Shown piece by piece: positions 7,035 through 15,044 of a stretch of DNA of 21,254 nucleotides. Every line of letters starts with the position of its first letter. Position 1 is the stretch's first letter. Location: positions 1 to 21,254 of the forward strand of contig JAEYQF010000259.1 in assembly GCA_023410155.1 (NCBI GenBank), read 5' to 3'. A program made the position numbers and the translations under genes. Origin of the DNA: Verrucomicrobiota bacterium. GTDB taxonomy: Bacteria; Verrucomicrobiota; Verrucomicrobiia; Opitutales; Opitutaceae. Below the pieces are notes generated by a model, which was not told the origin of the DNA, made no database searches, and was given only the letters and a program-made list of their open reading frames with translations.

Positions 7035-8531
7035 ATGAAAACGTTTCCCCGCGTTCTTTCCCCTTTCGCTTCGTGGTTGTGCGCCGGCACACTCGGCCTG
7101 CTCGCCTTGGTGCCGACCGGTCGCGCCGCGGAGGTCGAGGTGCTCTTCGACGGCCAGACGCTTCGTGGCTGGCGCGCCGCGGAGAACCCCAGCGGGTTTC
7201 GCGTGCAGGACGGCGCGATTGTGTGCAACGGCACGCGCGGGCATCTATTTTTCGTGGGCGAGACGGGCGCGCCGGCGGAGTTCGAGAACTTCGAATTGAC
7301 GCTCGAGGCCATGACGCGGCCGGGCGCCAATTCAGGGGTGTTTTTCCACACCGCGTGGCAGGACGAGGGGTGGCCCGCGCAAGGCTTCGAGATCCAGGTC
7401 AACAACTCGCAGAAACAACATGGAGACTACCTGGAGTTGAAGAAGACCGGCAGCCTCTATGGGGTGCGCAATACCTACCAGGCACCCGCACGGGACCACG
7501 AGTGGTTTACCCTGAAGGTCACCGTGCAGCGCCCGCGCGTGCAGGTTCATGTCGATGGAGTGCTCGTGGTCGATCACGTGGAGCCACAGTTTCCCCTGCC
7601 GGCGTCCGCGCCGAAACTGAACCGGCTCGGTCGAGGCACGTTTGCGCTCCAGGCGCACGACCCGCAGAGCACCGCTCTTTATCGCAACATCCGGGTGCGA
7701 CGCCTGCCCGCGGGGGAGGATGGCTCGGTCGCCCGTCCGCAGGTTGACGCAACGGGCGCGCAGATCCTTGCGCTCGCGAAAGACAATTTCCCGCTGGTCG
7801 ATCTGCACACCCACCTGAAAGGCGGACTCACGCTCCAGAAGGCACTCACGCTTTCGCGCAGCACGGGCATGGGCCTCGGCATCGCGACCAACGGCGGGCA
7901 GGGATTTCCGATCCAGAACGACGCCGCGGCGCTCGCATTCATCGAGTCGATGAAAGGCGTGCCGGCGTTCCTCGCGCTGCAGGCGGAGGGCCGCGAGTGG
8001 GTGCGGATGTTTTCGCGGGAGACACGCGCGAAGTTCGACTACGTTTTCACCGACTCGATGACTTGGACAAACCGCGCCGGCAAGCGGCTGCGCCTCTGGA
8101 TCCCTGAGGAGTCGGACATCGGGCCCGATGCCGAGGCGTTCATGGAAGAGCTCGTTGCCCAGACGGTGAAGATCATCGCCGACGAACCGATCGACATCTA
8201 CGTGAATCCTACCTTCCTCCCGGAATCGATCGCGGCGCGCGCCGACGAACTGTGGACCGAGTCGCGCATGCAGAAGATCATCGATGCGGCCGTGCGGCAC
8301 CGAGTCGCGATCGAGATCAACGCCCGCTACCAGCTGCCGAGCGAGAAGTTCCTGCGCCTCGCGAAGGCGGCGGGCGCGAAATTCACCATCGGCACCAACA
8401 ACACCAGCGACACTGATTTCGGAGACTGGTCGTATCCGCTCGAGATGCAGCGCCGACTCAAGCTCGGGTGGAAAGACATGTGGGTGCCCGGCCACGGCCC
8501 GAGCCGGGCGCAGCGGGAGCTGGCGCGCTAA
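7035..8531 (+). CDS. Exported DUF1080 (3-keto-disaccharide-hydrolase-like) domain fused to a PHP-like domain
   Basis: This 498-residue protein has a signal peptide (about 1-32) and two domains. Residues 34-223 match DUF1080 / 3-keto-disaccharide hydrolase-type, a concanavalin-like fold: VLFDGQTLRGW at the start, NSGVFFHT, GFEIQVNNS, and RLGRGTFALQAHDP...YRNIRVRRL at the end. Residues 250-498 look like a PHP-type metal-dependent hydrolase, with D256-L-H-T-H260, Glu318, Asp340 and a final GHGPS. Positions that are His-rich in working PHP enzymes read VNPT (390-393) and GTNN (453-456), so metal binding may be altered. It probably acts on a carbohydrate or phosphorylated compound outside the cytoplasm, but neither substrate is known. 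It diverges from the transporter, with 122 bp between the starts. Confidence 0.8.
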   Translation: MKTFPRVLSPFASWLCAGTLGLLALVPTGRAAEVEVLFDGQTLRGWRAAENPSGFRVQDGAIVCNGTRGHLFFVGETGAPAEFENFELTLEAMTRPGANSGVFFHTAWQDEGWPAQGFEIQVNNSQKQHGDYLELKKTGSLYGVRNTYQAPARDHEWFTLKVTVQRPRVQVHVDGVLVVDHVEPQFPLPASAPKLNRLGRGTFALQAHDPQSTALYRNIRVRRLPAGEDGSVARPQVDATGAQILALAKDNFPLVDLHTHLKGGLTLQKALTLSRSTGMGLGIATNGGQGFPIQNDAAALAFIESMKGVPAFLALQAEGREWVRMFSRETRAKFDYVFTDSMTWTNRAGKRLRLWIPEESDIGPDAEAFMEELVAQTVKIIADEPIDIYVNPTFLPESIAARADELWTESRMQKIIDAAVRHRVAIEINARYQLPSEKFLRLAKAAGAKFTIGTNNTSDTDFGDWSYPLEMQRRLKLGWKDMWVPGHGPSRAQRELAR

Positions 8532-8587
8532 GAGCGACGCACGTGCGAGTTGACGCGGGGGAGCCGGGCCCCAGTTTGGCGCGACCC

Positions 8588-9085
8588 ATGCCTGCCGCAG
8601 TATCCAGTTTTCGGAGACTCATCCGCGCCGCGAGTTCGTCGATCCACGGCCGGGGCGTGTATGCGATCGCGCCGATCGCGGCCGGCACCCGGATCATCGA
8701 ATACACGGGGGAGCGGATCACGAAGGCCGAGTCACGCCGGCGCGAGGAGGCTCGCCTCCGCCGCCTCCGCCGCGGACAGGACGGCAGCGTTTACATCTTC
8801 GACCTGAACAAGCGCGCGGACCTCGACGGCCGCGTAGGAGGAAATGTTTCCCGCTTCATCAATCACTCCTGCGCGCCCAATTGCCGCACCGAGACGGTGC
8901 GCGGCCGGGTGTGGATCTTCGCGATGCGCGACATCGCGGCGGGGGAGGAGCTGACCTTTGACTACGGATACCCGCTCAGCGAATGGCGCATGCACCCGTG
9001 CCGGTGTGGTCAGCGTGGGTGTCCCGGGTTCATCGTGAATGCTCCGCAGCGCTGGCGCGTGCGGAAGTGGGTTCGCGGACGCTAG
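8588..9085 (+). CDS. SET-domain protein lysine methyltransferase with post-SET zinc motif
   Basis: This 165-residue protein is almost entirely a SET domain, which transfers a methyl group from S-adenosylmethionine to lysine side chains. The opening S-x-I-H-G-R-G-V-Y block (18-25) is the usual SET entry strand; EYTGE (38-42) follows. R89-F-I-N-H-S-C95 is the cofactor and pseudoknot motif, and EELTFDYGY (120-128) holds the catalytic Tyr. A post-SET cluster CRCG..GCPG (Cys138, Cys140, Cys145) can bind zinc together with Cys95. All key residues are intact. No pre-SET domain or other targeting module is seen. The ATG at 8588 is chosen because it leaves a normal SET N-terminus; upstream codons overlap the previous gene. 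The substrate is unknown. The gene starts 56 bp after the DUF1080/PHP gene. Confidence 0.9.
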   Translation: MPAAVSSFRRLIRAASSSIHGRGVYAIAPIAAGTRIIEYTGERITKAESRRREEARLRRLRRGQDGSVYIFDLNKRADLDGRVGGNVSRFINHSCAPNCRTETVRGRVWIFAMRDIAAGEELTFDYGYPLSEWRMHPCRCGQRGCPGFIVNAPQRWRVRKWVRGR

Positions 9086-9293
9086 ACGTTTCCCCGGGAA
9101 GGGTGGGGCAGATTGCTCCGGGAAGGGCACGGACTTGGGCCGGACGGTCCGGGCGTCGCCCGACTTTGGCTGAGGTCCGTGGCCCCATGGTGCGCGCTCG
9201 CGGGTTGGATATCTTCCCCCTGACGGCGCAAGACCCCGCGTCGTTTCCCTCAGAGGGGACTATCTCCTCGTTTAACCTCAACGTTTCGAATCA

Positions 9294-10154
9294 ATGAATA
9301 CTCCCATCCGTAGTCTCGTTATCATGGGCATCGCCGCGGCTCTTCCGCTGGCGGTCTCGGCCCAATCCTCCACCTCGGGTTCTTCGACCTCCGGCTCCTC
9401 CACGACCGGCTCCTCGACCTCGGGCACGTCGCAATCGAGCGACACGACCTCTTCCACGCGGCCCAACTCATCGGGCTCGTCCACCTATAGCTCCACGGGC
9501 ACCGGCTCGCATAGTTCGGCTGGCGGACTCCAACGCGTCAGCAAGGACGCGCTCGACTCGCAGCTCACGGCGAAGGACCTGATCGGCAAGGACGTTTACG
9601 ACACCTCCGGCAAGAAGGTGGGCAGCATCGATGACGTCGTCCTTTCGTCCTCCTCGACGAGCCACCTGGCGACCGCTTTCTCCAGCCAGAATCAGAGCCG
9701 GAGCGGCGACAGCTCTTCCTACCAGAGCTCGAGCGGCAACACTGGCGCCTCCAGCGGCACCAGCGCGTCGAGTTCCGCCAACACGAGCGGCACTCCGGGT
9801 TCCGATCCGATCGCGACCCGCAGCAGCTCCGGCAACTTTGCGAGCTCGGGCAACACCGGATCGACCGATTCCACGAGCACGAGCGGCTCGATGAACTCTT
9901 CGACCTCGGGCACGCAGAGCGCCCTCGGATCGGTCGGATCGGCCATTGACTCGGCCGTGAGCAGCATGACCTCCGAGCCTGCCGCGATCGTTTCGATCGG
10001 TGGCTTCATGGGGATGGGCCGCAACATGGTCCGCGTCCCCGTCTCCCAGCTGAACTTCGATTCCAGCAACGAGCGACTGACGATCAACGTCTCCGAGGCG
10101 GAGATTGCTTCGCTCACTGAAAATTCCGACACCGGCCGCAGCGCGGCTGAGTAA
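9294..10154 (+). CDS. Exported PRC-barrel protein with Ser/Thr/Gly-rich regions
   Basis: This 286-residue protein begins with a signal peptide (about 1-23, ending VSAQ). A Ser/Thr/Gly low-complexity stretch follows (25-78). LTAKDLIGKDVYDTSGKKVG (91-110) plus SIDDVVL are the first strands of a PRC-barrel, a small beta-barrel found in photosynthetic reaction centres and RimM. The barrel is then interrupted by about 110 residues of Ser/Thr/Gly/Asn-rich sequence (118-228), and seems to resume at EPAAIVSIGGFMGMGRNMVR (228-247), VPVSQLNFD and RLTINVSE. A related exported PRC-barrel family is common in many bacteria, where roles are poorly known. The C-terminus is short and polar. A strong hairpin terminator follows 35 bp after the stop, so this is probably a single-gene transcript. 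Confidence 0.75.
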   Translation: MNTPIRSLVIMGIAAALPLAVSAQSSTSGSSTSGSSTTGSSTSGTSQSSDTTSSTRPNSSGSSTYSSTGTGSHSSAGGLQRVSKDALDSQLTAKDLIGKDVYDTSGKKVGSIDDVVLSSSSTSHLATAFSSQNQSRSGDSSSYQSSSGNTGASSGTSASSSANTSGTPGSDPIATRSSSGNFASSGNTGSTDSTSTSGSMNSSTSGTQSALGSVGSAIDSAVSSMTSEPAAIVSIGGFMGMGRNMVRVPVSQLNFDSSNERLTINVSEAEIASLTENSDTGRSAAE

Positions 10155-10189
10155 GTCGGCTGAACGAAGAGATAGAGATAGTTCGAATC

Positions 10190-10226
10190 GCGCCGCCGGG
10201 ATTCGACCCGGCGGCGCTCTTATTTC
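10190..10226 (+). terminator. Terminator after the PRC-barrel gene
   Basis: A perfect 11-bp GC-rich stem (arms 10190-10200 and 10207-10217) with loop ATTCGA is followed by TCTTATTTC. It lies 35 bp past the stop, between two convergent genes. The tail is only moderately T-rich. Confidence 0.75.
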
Positions 10227-10229
10227 TGC

Positions 10230-10249
10230 CCGCGGCGCTGCAGCCGCGG
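10230..10249 (-). terminator. Possible terminator hairpin for the convergent serine hydrolase gene
   Basis: Arms CCGCGGC (10230-10236) and GCCGCGG (10243-10249) enclose loop GCTGCA. On the minus strand it follows the hydrolase stop by 13 bp, with AGAAATAAG after it and no T run. A factor-dependent end or no function is equally possible. Confidence 0.35.
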
Positions 10250-10262
10250 TGGCGGGCGTCCG

Positions 10263-11765
10263 TCACTCCGCGCGGCCCTTCAGGGTAGGGCGGGTGCGTT
10301 CGCCAAAGGCGACGTTGTATTCAGAATCTAACGACACCGCATCGCCCTCGAAGCGCAGTTTCATCGTCAGGATGAACGGTGTCTCCACCAGGCAGAATTT
10401 CAGGGTAAAGGTCTCTGCCCCGGGCCAGGCGCCCGCGGGGGCCACTTCCTGCACCGGCACCGGGCCGATCGACTGCCGCGTCCGGTGCCACGCCGCACTG
10501 TCGCTGACAAACTCGTGGACCCGGCCCTGAATTGTGAACCGAACCACGTGGGACCCCGCGGTTGGCCCCCGAGCGATCGAGACGGACTCGATCAGCTGGT
10601 CATTGGGCGGGAACCGAAATGTCCGCCCAAACTGCGCGACAACGTCGGACGCCGGCTGCGTGGTGGTGACGGGCAGCGGGATCGAAAGTTTGGCCGCGGT
10701 CGCGGTGAGTTTATCCTGGGCTGCTGGATCGGAGGGCAACGCTTTGGGCTTCATCGCTGGCACGAGTTTCTCCCAGACCAGGTTCATCACGCGGCCCATA
10801 TCGCGCGTGCCGCTGGTGATCGCGACCACGGCATCCAGCTGCGGAAGCACGAGGCAGAACTGACCGAACGCTCCGTCTCCGCGATAGAATCCATGGCGCG
10901 ACCGCCAGAACTGAAATCCGTAGCCTTGCTCCCAGTCGTTTTCCGGATTGCTGCCGTTGGACACCTGGCGCGACGTCGCGAGGTCGACCCACGAGGCGGG
11001 CACAAGCTGCTTCCCGTGCCACCAACCCTTCTGCAGATACAACTGGCCGAACTTTGCGATCTCCTCTGTGCGGCCGCTCAGCCCGAATCCGCCCATCGTG
11101 ATCCCTTGCGCGTCGGCTTCCCATTGCGGATCTTCGAAGCCAAGCGGTTCAAACAACCGCGCGCGCAAGTAGTCGAGGACCGACTGTCCCGTGACCTTTT
11201 GCACGATCGCCGACTGCATGTAGGTGGCCGGTGTGTTGTAGACGAAGAACGTGCCGGGCTTGTGCGCGACGGGCAGGGCGAGGAATTTCTTCGCGAGCGA
11301 TTCCCGTGCATTGTAGGGGAAGCCCGCGATGTCTTCGGCGTGGTGACCGGTGGACATCGTGAGCAGATCGCGCACGCGCATGGCTTTCAGATTTTCGCTC
11401 GGTTCCGCGGGCAGTTCGTCGGGGAAGAACTTCGCGACCGGGTCGTCGATGCTGAGCTTGCCCTCGTGCACCGCGAGGCCCACCGCCGTCGAAGTGAAGC
11501 TTTTGCTCAATGAGTAAAACGTATGCGGCGTCTTCGCATCGTAGGGTGTCCACCACGCTTCACTGACCACGTGCCCGTGCCGCACGAGCATGAAGCTGTG
11601 GATGGTGTCGACGCTCGTGTCCGCAGCCTCGATGAACTCGAGAATCGCGCTCGACGAGATGCCTTGCGCTTCAGGCGTGCTGCGCGGGAGCGGCGCGGCG
11701 TCGAGGAAGGGAATGAGCGCGCTGGCGGCCGCGAGACAGAACAGGGACAGACGGGAGATTTTCAT
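10263..11765 (-). CDS. Exported serine hydrolase (beta-lactamase class C / penicillin-binding protein-like)
   Basis: This 500-residue protein has a signal peptide (about 1-23) and a beta-lactamase-family fold. The nucleophile motif SxxK reads S85-L-S-K88 in FYSLSKSFTST, with MLVRHGHVVSEAWW before it. The second motif is Y176-N-T in FFVYNTPATYM, and the third region is GDGAFGQF where a KTG-type triad or HxG is usual. Enzymes of this fold cleave beta-lactams, esters or D-amino-acid peptides; the substrate cannot be told. After the catalytic domain (to about residue 350) there is a C-terminal region of about 130 residues, rich in beta strands, of unknown use. The ATG at 11765, preceded by CCCC, gives the signal peptide. 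It diverges from the small basic gene at 11864. Confidence 0.88.
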   Translation of the reverse strand: MKISRLSLFCLAAASALIPFLDAAPLPRSTPEAQGISSSAILEFIEAADTSVDTIHSFMLVRHGHVVSEAWWTPYDAKTPHTFYSLSKSFTSTAVGLAVHEGKLSIDDPVAKFFPDELPAEPSENLKAMRVRDLLTMSTGHHAEDIAGFPYNARESLAKKFLALPVAHKPGTFFVYNTPATYMQSAIVQKVTGQSVLDYLRARLFEPLGFEDPQWEADAQGITMGGFGLSGRTEEIAKFGQLYLQKGWWHGKQLVPASWVDLATSRQVSNGSNPENDWEQGYGFQFWRSRHGFYRGDGAFGQFCLVLPQLDAVVAITSGTRDMGRVMNLVWEKLVPAMKPKALPSDPAAQDKLTATAAKLSIPLPVTTTQPASDVVAQFGRTFRFPPNDQLIESVSIARGPTAGSHVVRFTIQGRVHEFVSDSAAWHRTRQSIGPVPVQEVAPAGAWPGAETFTLKFCLVETPFILTMKLRFEGDAVSLDSEYNVAFGERTRPTLKGRAE

Positions 11766-11863
11766 GGGGCGGGGTGGACCGATTCAGCCTGACGCAACTC
11801 ACCACGCAAGGATGCTGCGAGGGGACGTTTGCGGGCCCGAGGGTTGTGCGCACGGTGCGGATC

Positions 11864-12064
11864 ATGCCAACGCGACGCACGACCCCTTGGGAAAAACCCG
11901 CATCGAAACGGAAGTCCGGCAAGATGGCGCTCTCGGCGAAAAACAAAGCGTGGGCGAAGGCGCGCGCGAAGAAGGCCGGCCGACGTTATCCCAACCTCGT
12001 CGACAACATGGCTGCGGCGAAGAGGCAGCACGAACAGCAGCACCGTGGTGCGGATCATCCCTGA
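11864..12064 (+). CDS. Small basic protein with RRYPNLVDNMAAAKR motif
   Basis: This 66-residue protein is strongly basic, with an N-terminus rich in Arg, Lys and Ala (1-40) and a central block AGRRYPNLVDNMAAAKR (38-54). I recall similar small Lys/Arg-rich proteins with a YPNLVDN core in many bacteria but cannot name a function. The charge would suit nucleic acid binding; that is inference. The ATG at 11864 includes the whole basic region; an internal ATG at 11924 would give 46 residues. The start lies 98 bp from the divergent serine hydrolase start. A 22-bp repeat array follows on the same strand. Confidence 0.6.
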   Translation: MPTRRTTPWEKPASKRKSGKMALSAKNKAWAKARAKKAGRRYPNLVDNMAAAKRQHEQQHRGADHP

Positions 12065-12436
12065 ACAAGCGGGCAAGTGTCGATCTCGCGCGCCGCAGAA
12101 GTGCTGGACCCCGACGTTCTCATCGGGCTGGTGGGCCGCCGCTCGTGGATAGCCCGGCGAGGACGTCGCGCTCCATCTGGCGAGCGACGCGACTGCGCGG
12201 AGTCCGTCCCGAGTCACGCGAAGATATGGTCTGAGCCGCGCCAACGTCCGTCCCGAGTCGCGCCAGTGTCTGTCCCGAGTCGCGCCAAGCTCCGGCATGG
12301 GCCGCGACAACGTTCGCACCCGGGAGGCGCGGAGAACAGAGCCGCGGCGCGCTCGGGCGGACGCGTGTGGAACGGAGCAGGAGTTTGTTGAGCTCGACCC
12401 GCGGCAGAGGCGGGAGACCTCAACCTACGCAGGTGA
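12065..12436. other. Intergenic gap containing repeat array B
   Basis: This 372-bp gap between convergent genes holds the 22-bp repeat array at 12205-12336. I see no credible coding frame: reading frames across it translate the repeats into Arg/Pro-rich shadows. The flanks have no clear terminator or promoter. Confidence 0.7.
12205..12336 (+). repeat. Tandem array B of the degenerate 22-bp repeat (six units)
   Basis: Units of 22 bp begin at 12205, 12227, 12249, 12271, 12293 and 12315, again 132 bp in total. The core at unit positions 7-12 reads GAGTCA, GAGCCG, GAGTCG, GAGTCG, GGGCCG, GGGAGG, with the last unit most decayed. CGCGCC or CGCGAC follows the core in the middle units. Orientation is the same as the upstream small basic gene and opposite to the gpt-like gene. 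Confidence 0.85.
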
Positions 12437-12964
12437 TCACTTGGCGGCGGCGCCGGGGGACCAATCCTTGATCGGCGTGGCGAAGCGATACTCGATGTCC
12501 CACGGGAAGTGGATCCACTTGTTCTGCTTAAACTCTTTGATGCAGGTATCCACGATCGGGCGGCCGGCGGGTTTCGCGTAGAGCGTGGCGAAGTGGGCCT
12601 TCGGCAGCATGCGACGGACGTATTGCGCGGTGCGGCCGGTGTCGACGAGGTCGTCAATCAAGAGGAAGCCGTCGCCGTCGCCGCTCACGCCTTTGAGCAC
12701 TTCGATCTCGCCCTGCTCGGTGGCGGCGCTGCCGCTCTTACCGGTGTAACTGGAAATGCACACGGTATCGACGAGGCGGATTTCGAGTTCGCGCGCGACC
12801 AGGGCGGCGGGCACGAGTCCGCCGCGCGAGATGGCGATGATGCCTTTCCACGCGCCCATGCCGTGGAGGATTTCCGAAAGATAGCGCGCGTCGCGGTGCA
12901 ACTCGGCCCAGGAAATCACGATTTCGTCTTCGTAGCGGGAGCGGGTGATCGAGGAGGTGCTCAT
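12437..12964 (-). CDS. gpt: Xanthine-guanine phosphoribosyltransferase
   Basis: This 175-residue cytoplasmic enzyme joins a purine base (xanthine, guanine, hypoxanthine) to PRPP in purine salvage. It follows the E. coli Gpt pattern closely: WKGIIAISRGGLVPAALVAREL (39-60), VDTVCISSY (65-73), the PRPP loop LLIDDLVDTGRTA (101-113), KAHFATLYAKPAGRPIVD (122-139) and a C-terminal WIHFPWD (150-156). The acidic pair D104-D105 and Thr109-Gly110 of the PRPP site are intact. Length is slightly above the usual 152 because of an N-terminal extension and an insert near 74-86. The ATG at 12964, preceded by CCCC, is preferred over upstream codons that lie in repeat sequence. A related phosphoribosyltransferase with another base preference is possible. 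Confidence 0.92.
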   Translation of the reverse strand: MSTSSITRSRYEDEIVISWAELHRDARYLSEILHGMGAWKGIIAISRGGLVPAALVARELEIRLVDTVCISSYTGKSGSAATEQGEIEVLKGVSGDGDGFLLIDDLVDTGRTAQYVRRMLPKAHFATLYAKPAGRPIVDTCIKEFKQNKWIHFPWDIEYRFATPIKDWSPGAAAK

Positions 12965-12970
12965 GGGGAC

Positions 12971-13068
12971 TCGGTCGGGTTGCGCCGGAGCAAAGGCGGC
13001 GGGGCGGCCGGAGTCACGCTTCGACTCTGTGCATCGGTTGGCCAAAGCATGCGAGTCGCGCCGGTCTG
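12971..13068 (+). repeat. Fragmentary 22-bp-repeat-like sequence
   Basis: Scattered matches to the repeat core occur at 12977 (GGGTTGCGCC), 13011 (GAGTCACGC) and 13053 (GAGTCGCGCC), at spacings of 34 and 42 rather than clean multiples of 22. This could be a decayed array. Unlike the other three it points against the flanking genes, which are on the minus strand. Confidence 0.35.
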
Positions 13069-13157
13069 GCAGGGCGGGCCGGCGCTACCGAGCTGGTTTC
13101 GGGGCACGGCGACATCGCGTAAAGGCGGCTCGCCGGAAGCAGCGACCCGCCCTGCCA
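13067..13157. repeat. 91-bp element with perfect 12-bp inverted termini (MITE- or REPIN-like)
   Basis: TGGCAGGGCGGG (13067-13078) and its exact reverse complement (13146-13157) bound a GC-rich 67-bp interior without an open frame. The interior adjacent to the arms adds a few further pairs (CGCT with AGCG). It begins 12 bp after the ftsH stop in the direction of transcription, so it would lie in the ftsH 3' end. No target-site duplication is evident. It may be a REP-type element, a small non-autonomous mobile element, or a long 3' hairpin. Confidence 0.55.
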
Positions 13158-13169
13158 CGGGCGAAGGTT

Positions 13170-15044
13170 TCAGGTCGCTGGCGTGAGGGCCGCAACCGGC
13201 GCGCAGCTCGAAGCGAGGCGGCGGACGTCGTCGCCCGAAATGGTCTCGCGGATGATCAACTCCTCGGCGATCGCATCGAGCGCGGCGCGTTGCACGGCGA
13301 GGGTCTCGCGGGTGGCGGTGTAGTTTTCGTCGAGGATGTCTTTCACGTAGCCTTCGGCGCGGTGGAAAGTCTGCGGGCTCGCGAGGTTTTGTTCACCATC
13401 GCCGCGGGAGAGCGCCATGAAGCCGAGGGGTGACATGCCCCATTCGAACACCATCTGGCGTGCGGTGCGGGTGGCTTCCTGGATATCGCCGGAGGCACCG
13501 CTCGTGATCGTGCCGATGGCGAGTTCTTCGGCCACGCGACCGGCCATGAGGCAGCGCATCCGGGCGATGAGTTGCTCGCGCGAGTAGTTGAGCAGATCGC
13601 GTTCGGGCGTGAAGTGCGTGCTGCCGAGCGAGCGACCGCGGGGGATGATCGTGACCTTCTGGAGCTTGATCGTGTCCTCGCCCATGAGGACCTGCATGAG
13701 GGCGTGGCCGGCCTCGTGGTAGGCGATGACGCGTTTGTCGTGAGGCGACATGGCGCGGCGGGTTTCGCGGCCCCAGTTGATTTTGTCGCGGGCCTCGTCG
13801 AGGTCCGACATGAGAATCGTGCCGCGGCGGTGGCGGGCGGCGTGAATCGCGCCCTCGTTGAGCAGGTTGGCGAGATCGGCGCCGGAGAACCCGGGTGTGG
13901 CCTTCGCGATCTCGCGAAGATCGACGGTGGCGTCGAGTTTCACCGAGCCGGCGTGGACCTGGAGGATCGCGGTGCGGCCGGCGAGATCAGGCAGGCCGAC
14001 GGACACCTGACGGTCGAAGCGACCGGGCCGGAGGAGAGCTTTGTCGAGCGTGTCCGGGCGATTGGTCGCGCCGAAGACGACAACGGCGTCGCTCGAGTCG
14101 AAGCCGTCCATCGCCACGAGCAGCGCGTTGAGTGTCTGGTCGTGCTCCTGCTGAGCGCCGCTCGCGTCGCCGGATGAGCGTTGGCGACCGAGCGCGTCGA
14201 TCTCGTCGATGAAGATGATACTGGGCGCGGTTTCGCGGGCTTTCTTGAAGAGATTACGCACGCGGCTGGCGCCGACGCCGACATAGAGCTCGACGAAGTC
14301 GGAACCGCTGAGGCTGTAGAAATGAGCCTTGGCTTCGCCAGCGACCGCTTTGGCGAGCATGGTTTTGCCGGTGCCCGGAGGCCCCACGAGCAGCACGCCT
14401 TTCGGCATGCGCCCGCCCGTGGCGCTGAAGCGCGCGGGATCTTTGAGGAAGTCGACGACCTCGACCACTTCGTCTTTGGCTTCGTCGCAGCCGGCGACAG
14501 CGGAAAATTTCACCGTGGTGCTCGCAGCCTTCATGGAGCCGCGAGAGAGCGTGCTGAAGCGCCCGGCGTAGCGCTGGGCGAAGATCAAGATGCCCACGAT
14601 GATCGTGGCGCCCGCGGAGACCTGCATCAGAACGTGAACGACGCGGGCGAGCTGCTCGCGGGGAGAGGCGGCATGGATGCGAGCGATGGTCGTCGCATCG
14701 TCTTCACTGAAGTGGTGTTCGCGCAGGAGCTGAAGTTCGCCATCGGTGAGACGGGCCGTGGTGTGGACGGCGATTTTCTGGCCGTCGACAGTGCGCTGGG
14801 CCCGGAGGTCGGCGAGGGCGCCGGCATTGCCACGGTAGATGATGGAGCCGGCGGACAACTCTCCGGCTCGGGCGGCCGTAAGGAAATCGATCGCCGGCAA
14901 TGGCTGGTCGCCGGCCGCAGTGGCGGAGGAGGTCGACGCCGTGCGGCTCAGGAACAGGTCGGCGCCGCCGGTGAGCGCAAACGCACCGAGGAGGATGAAC
15001 AACCAGCGAAGGGGAATAGTGGGCACATCTCCTATGCGACGCAT
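13170..15044 (-). CDS. ftsH: ATP-dependent zinc metalloprotease FtsH
   Basis: This 624-residue inner-membrane AAA+ protease degrades membrane and unstable cytoplasmic proteins as a hexamer. Two membrane segments (about 13-29 and 140-157) flank a periplasmic region. The AAA+ module follows: Walker A GPPGTGKT (221-228), pore segment VELYVGVGASR (251-261, Tyr where Phe is usual), Walker B IIFIDEID (276-283), and second region of homology with TNRPDTLD and RPGRFDR (327-344). The zinc protease motif is H443-E-A-G-H447. Length is normal, and the C-terminus is short without the acidic tail of E. coli FtsH. The ATG at 15044 has a purine run GGGGGA about 8 bases upstream; a GTG 33 bases further up is less likely. 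Genomes of this group often carry more than one ftsH, so this may be a paralogue. Confidence 0.96.
   Translation of the reverse strand: MRRIGDVPTIPLRWLFILLGAFALTGGADLFLSRTASTSSATAAGDQPLPAIDFLTAARAGELSAGSIIYRGNAGALADLRAQRTVDGQKIAVHTTARLTDGELQLLREHHFSEDDATTIARIHAASPREQLARVVHVLMQVSAGATIIVGILIFAQRYAGRFSTLSRGSMKAASTTVKFSAVAGCDEAKDEVVEVVDFLKDPARFSATGGRMPKGVLLVGPPGTGKTMLAKAVAGEAKAHFYSLSGSDFVELYVGVGASRVRNLFKKARETAPSIIFIDEIDALGRQRSSGDASGAQQEHDQTLNALLVAMDGFDSSDAVVVFGATNRPDTLDKALLRPGRFDRQVSVGLPDLAGRTAILQVHAGSVKLDATVDLREIAKATPGFSGADLANLLNEGAIHAARHRRGTILMSDLDEARDKINWGRETRRAMSPHDKRVIAYHEAGHALMQVLMGEDTIKLQKVTIIPRGRSLGSTHFTPERDLLNYSREQLIARMRCLMAGRVAEELAIGTITSGASGDIQEATRTARQMVFEWGMSPLGFMALSRGDGEQNLASPQTFHRAEGYVKDILDENYTATRETLAVQRAALDAIAEELIIRETISGDDVRRLASSCAPVAALTPAT

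Noticed and set aside
10485..11513. Plus-strand frame of 342 codons opposite the serine hydrolase
   Set aside because: Shadow of a gene with intact SxxK motif and signal peptide.
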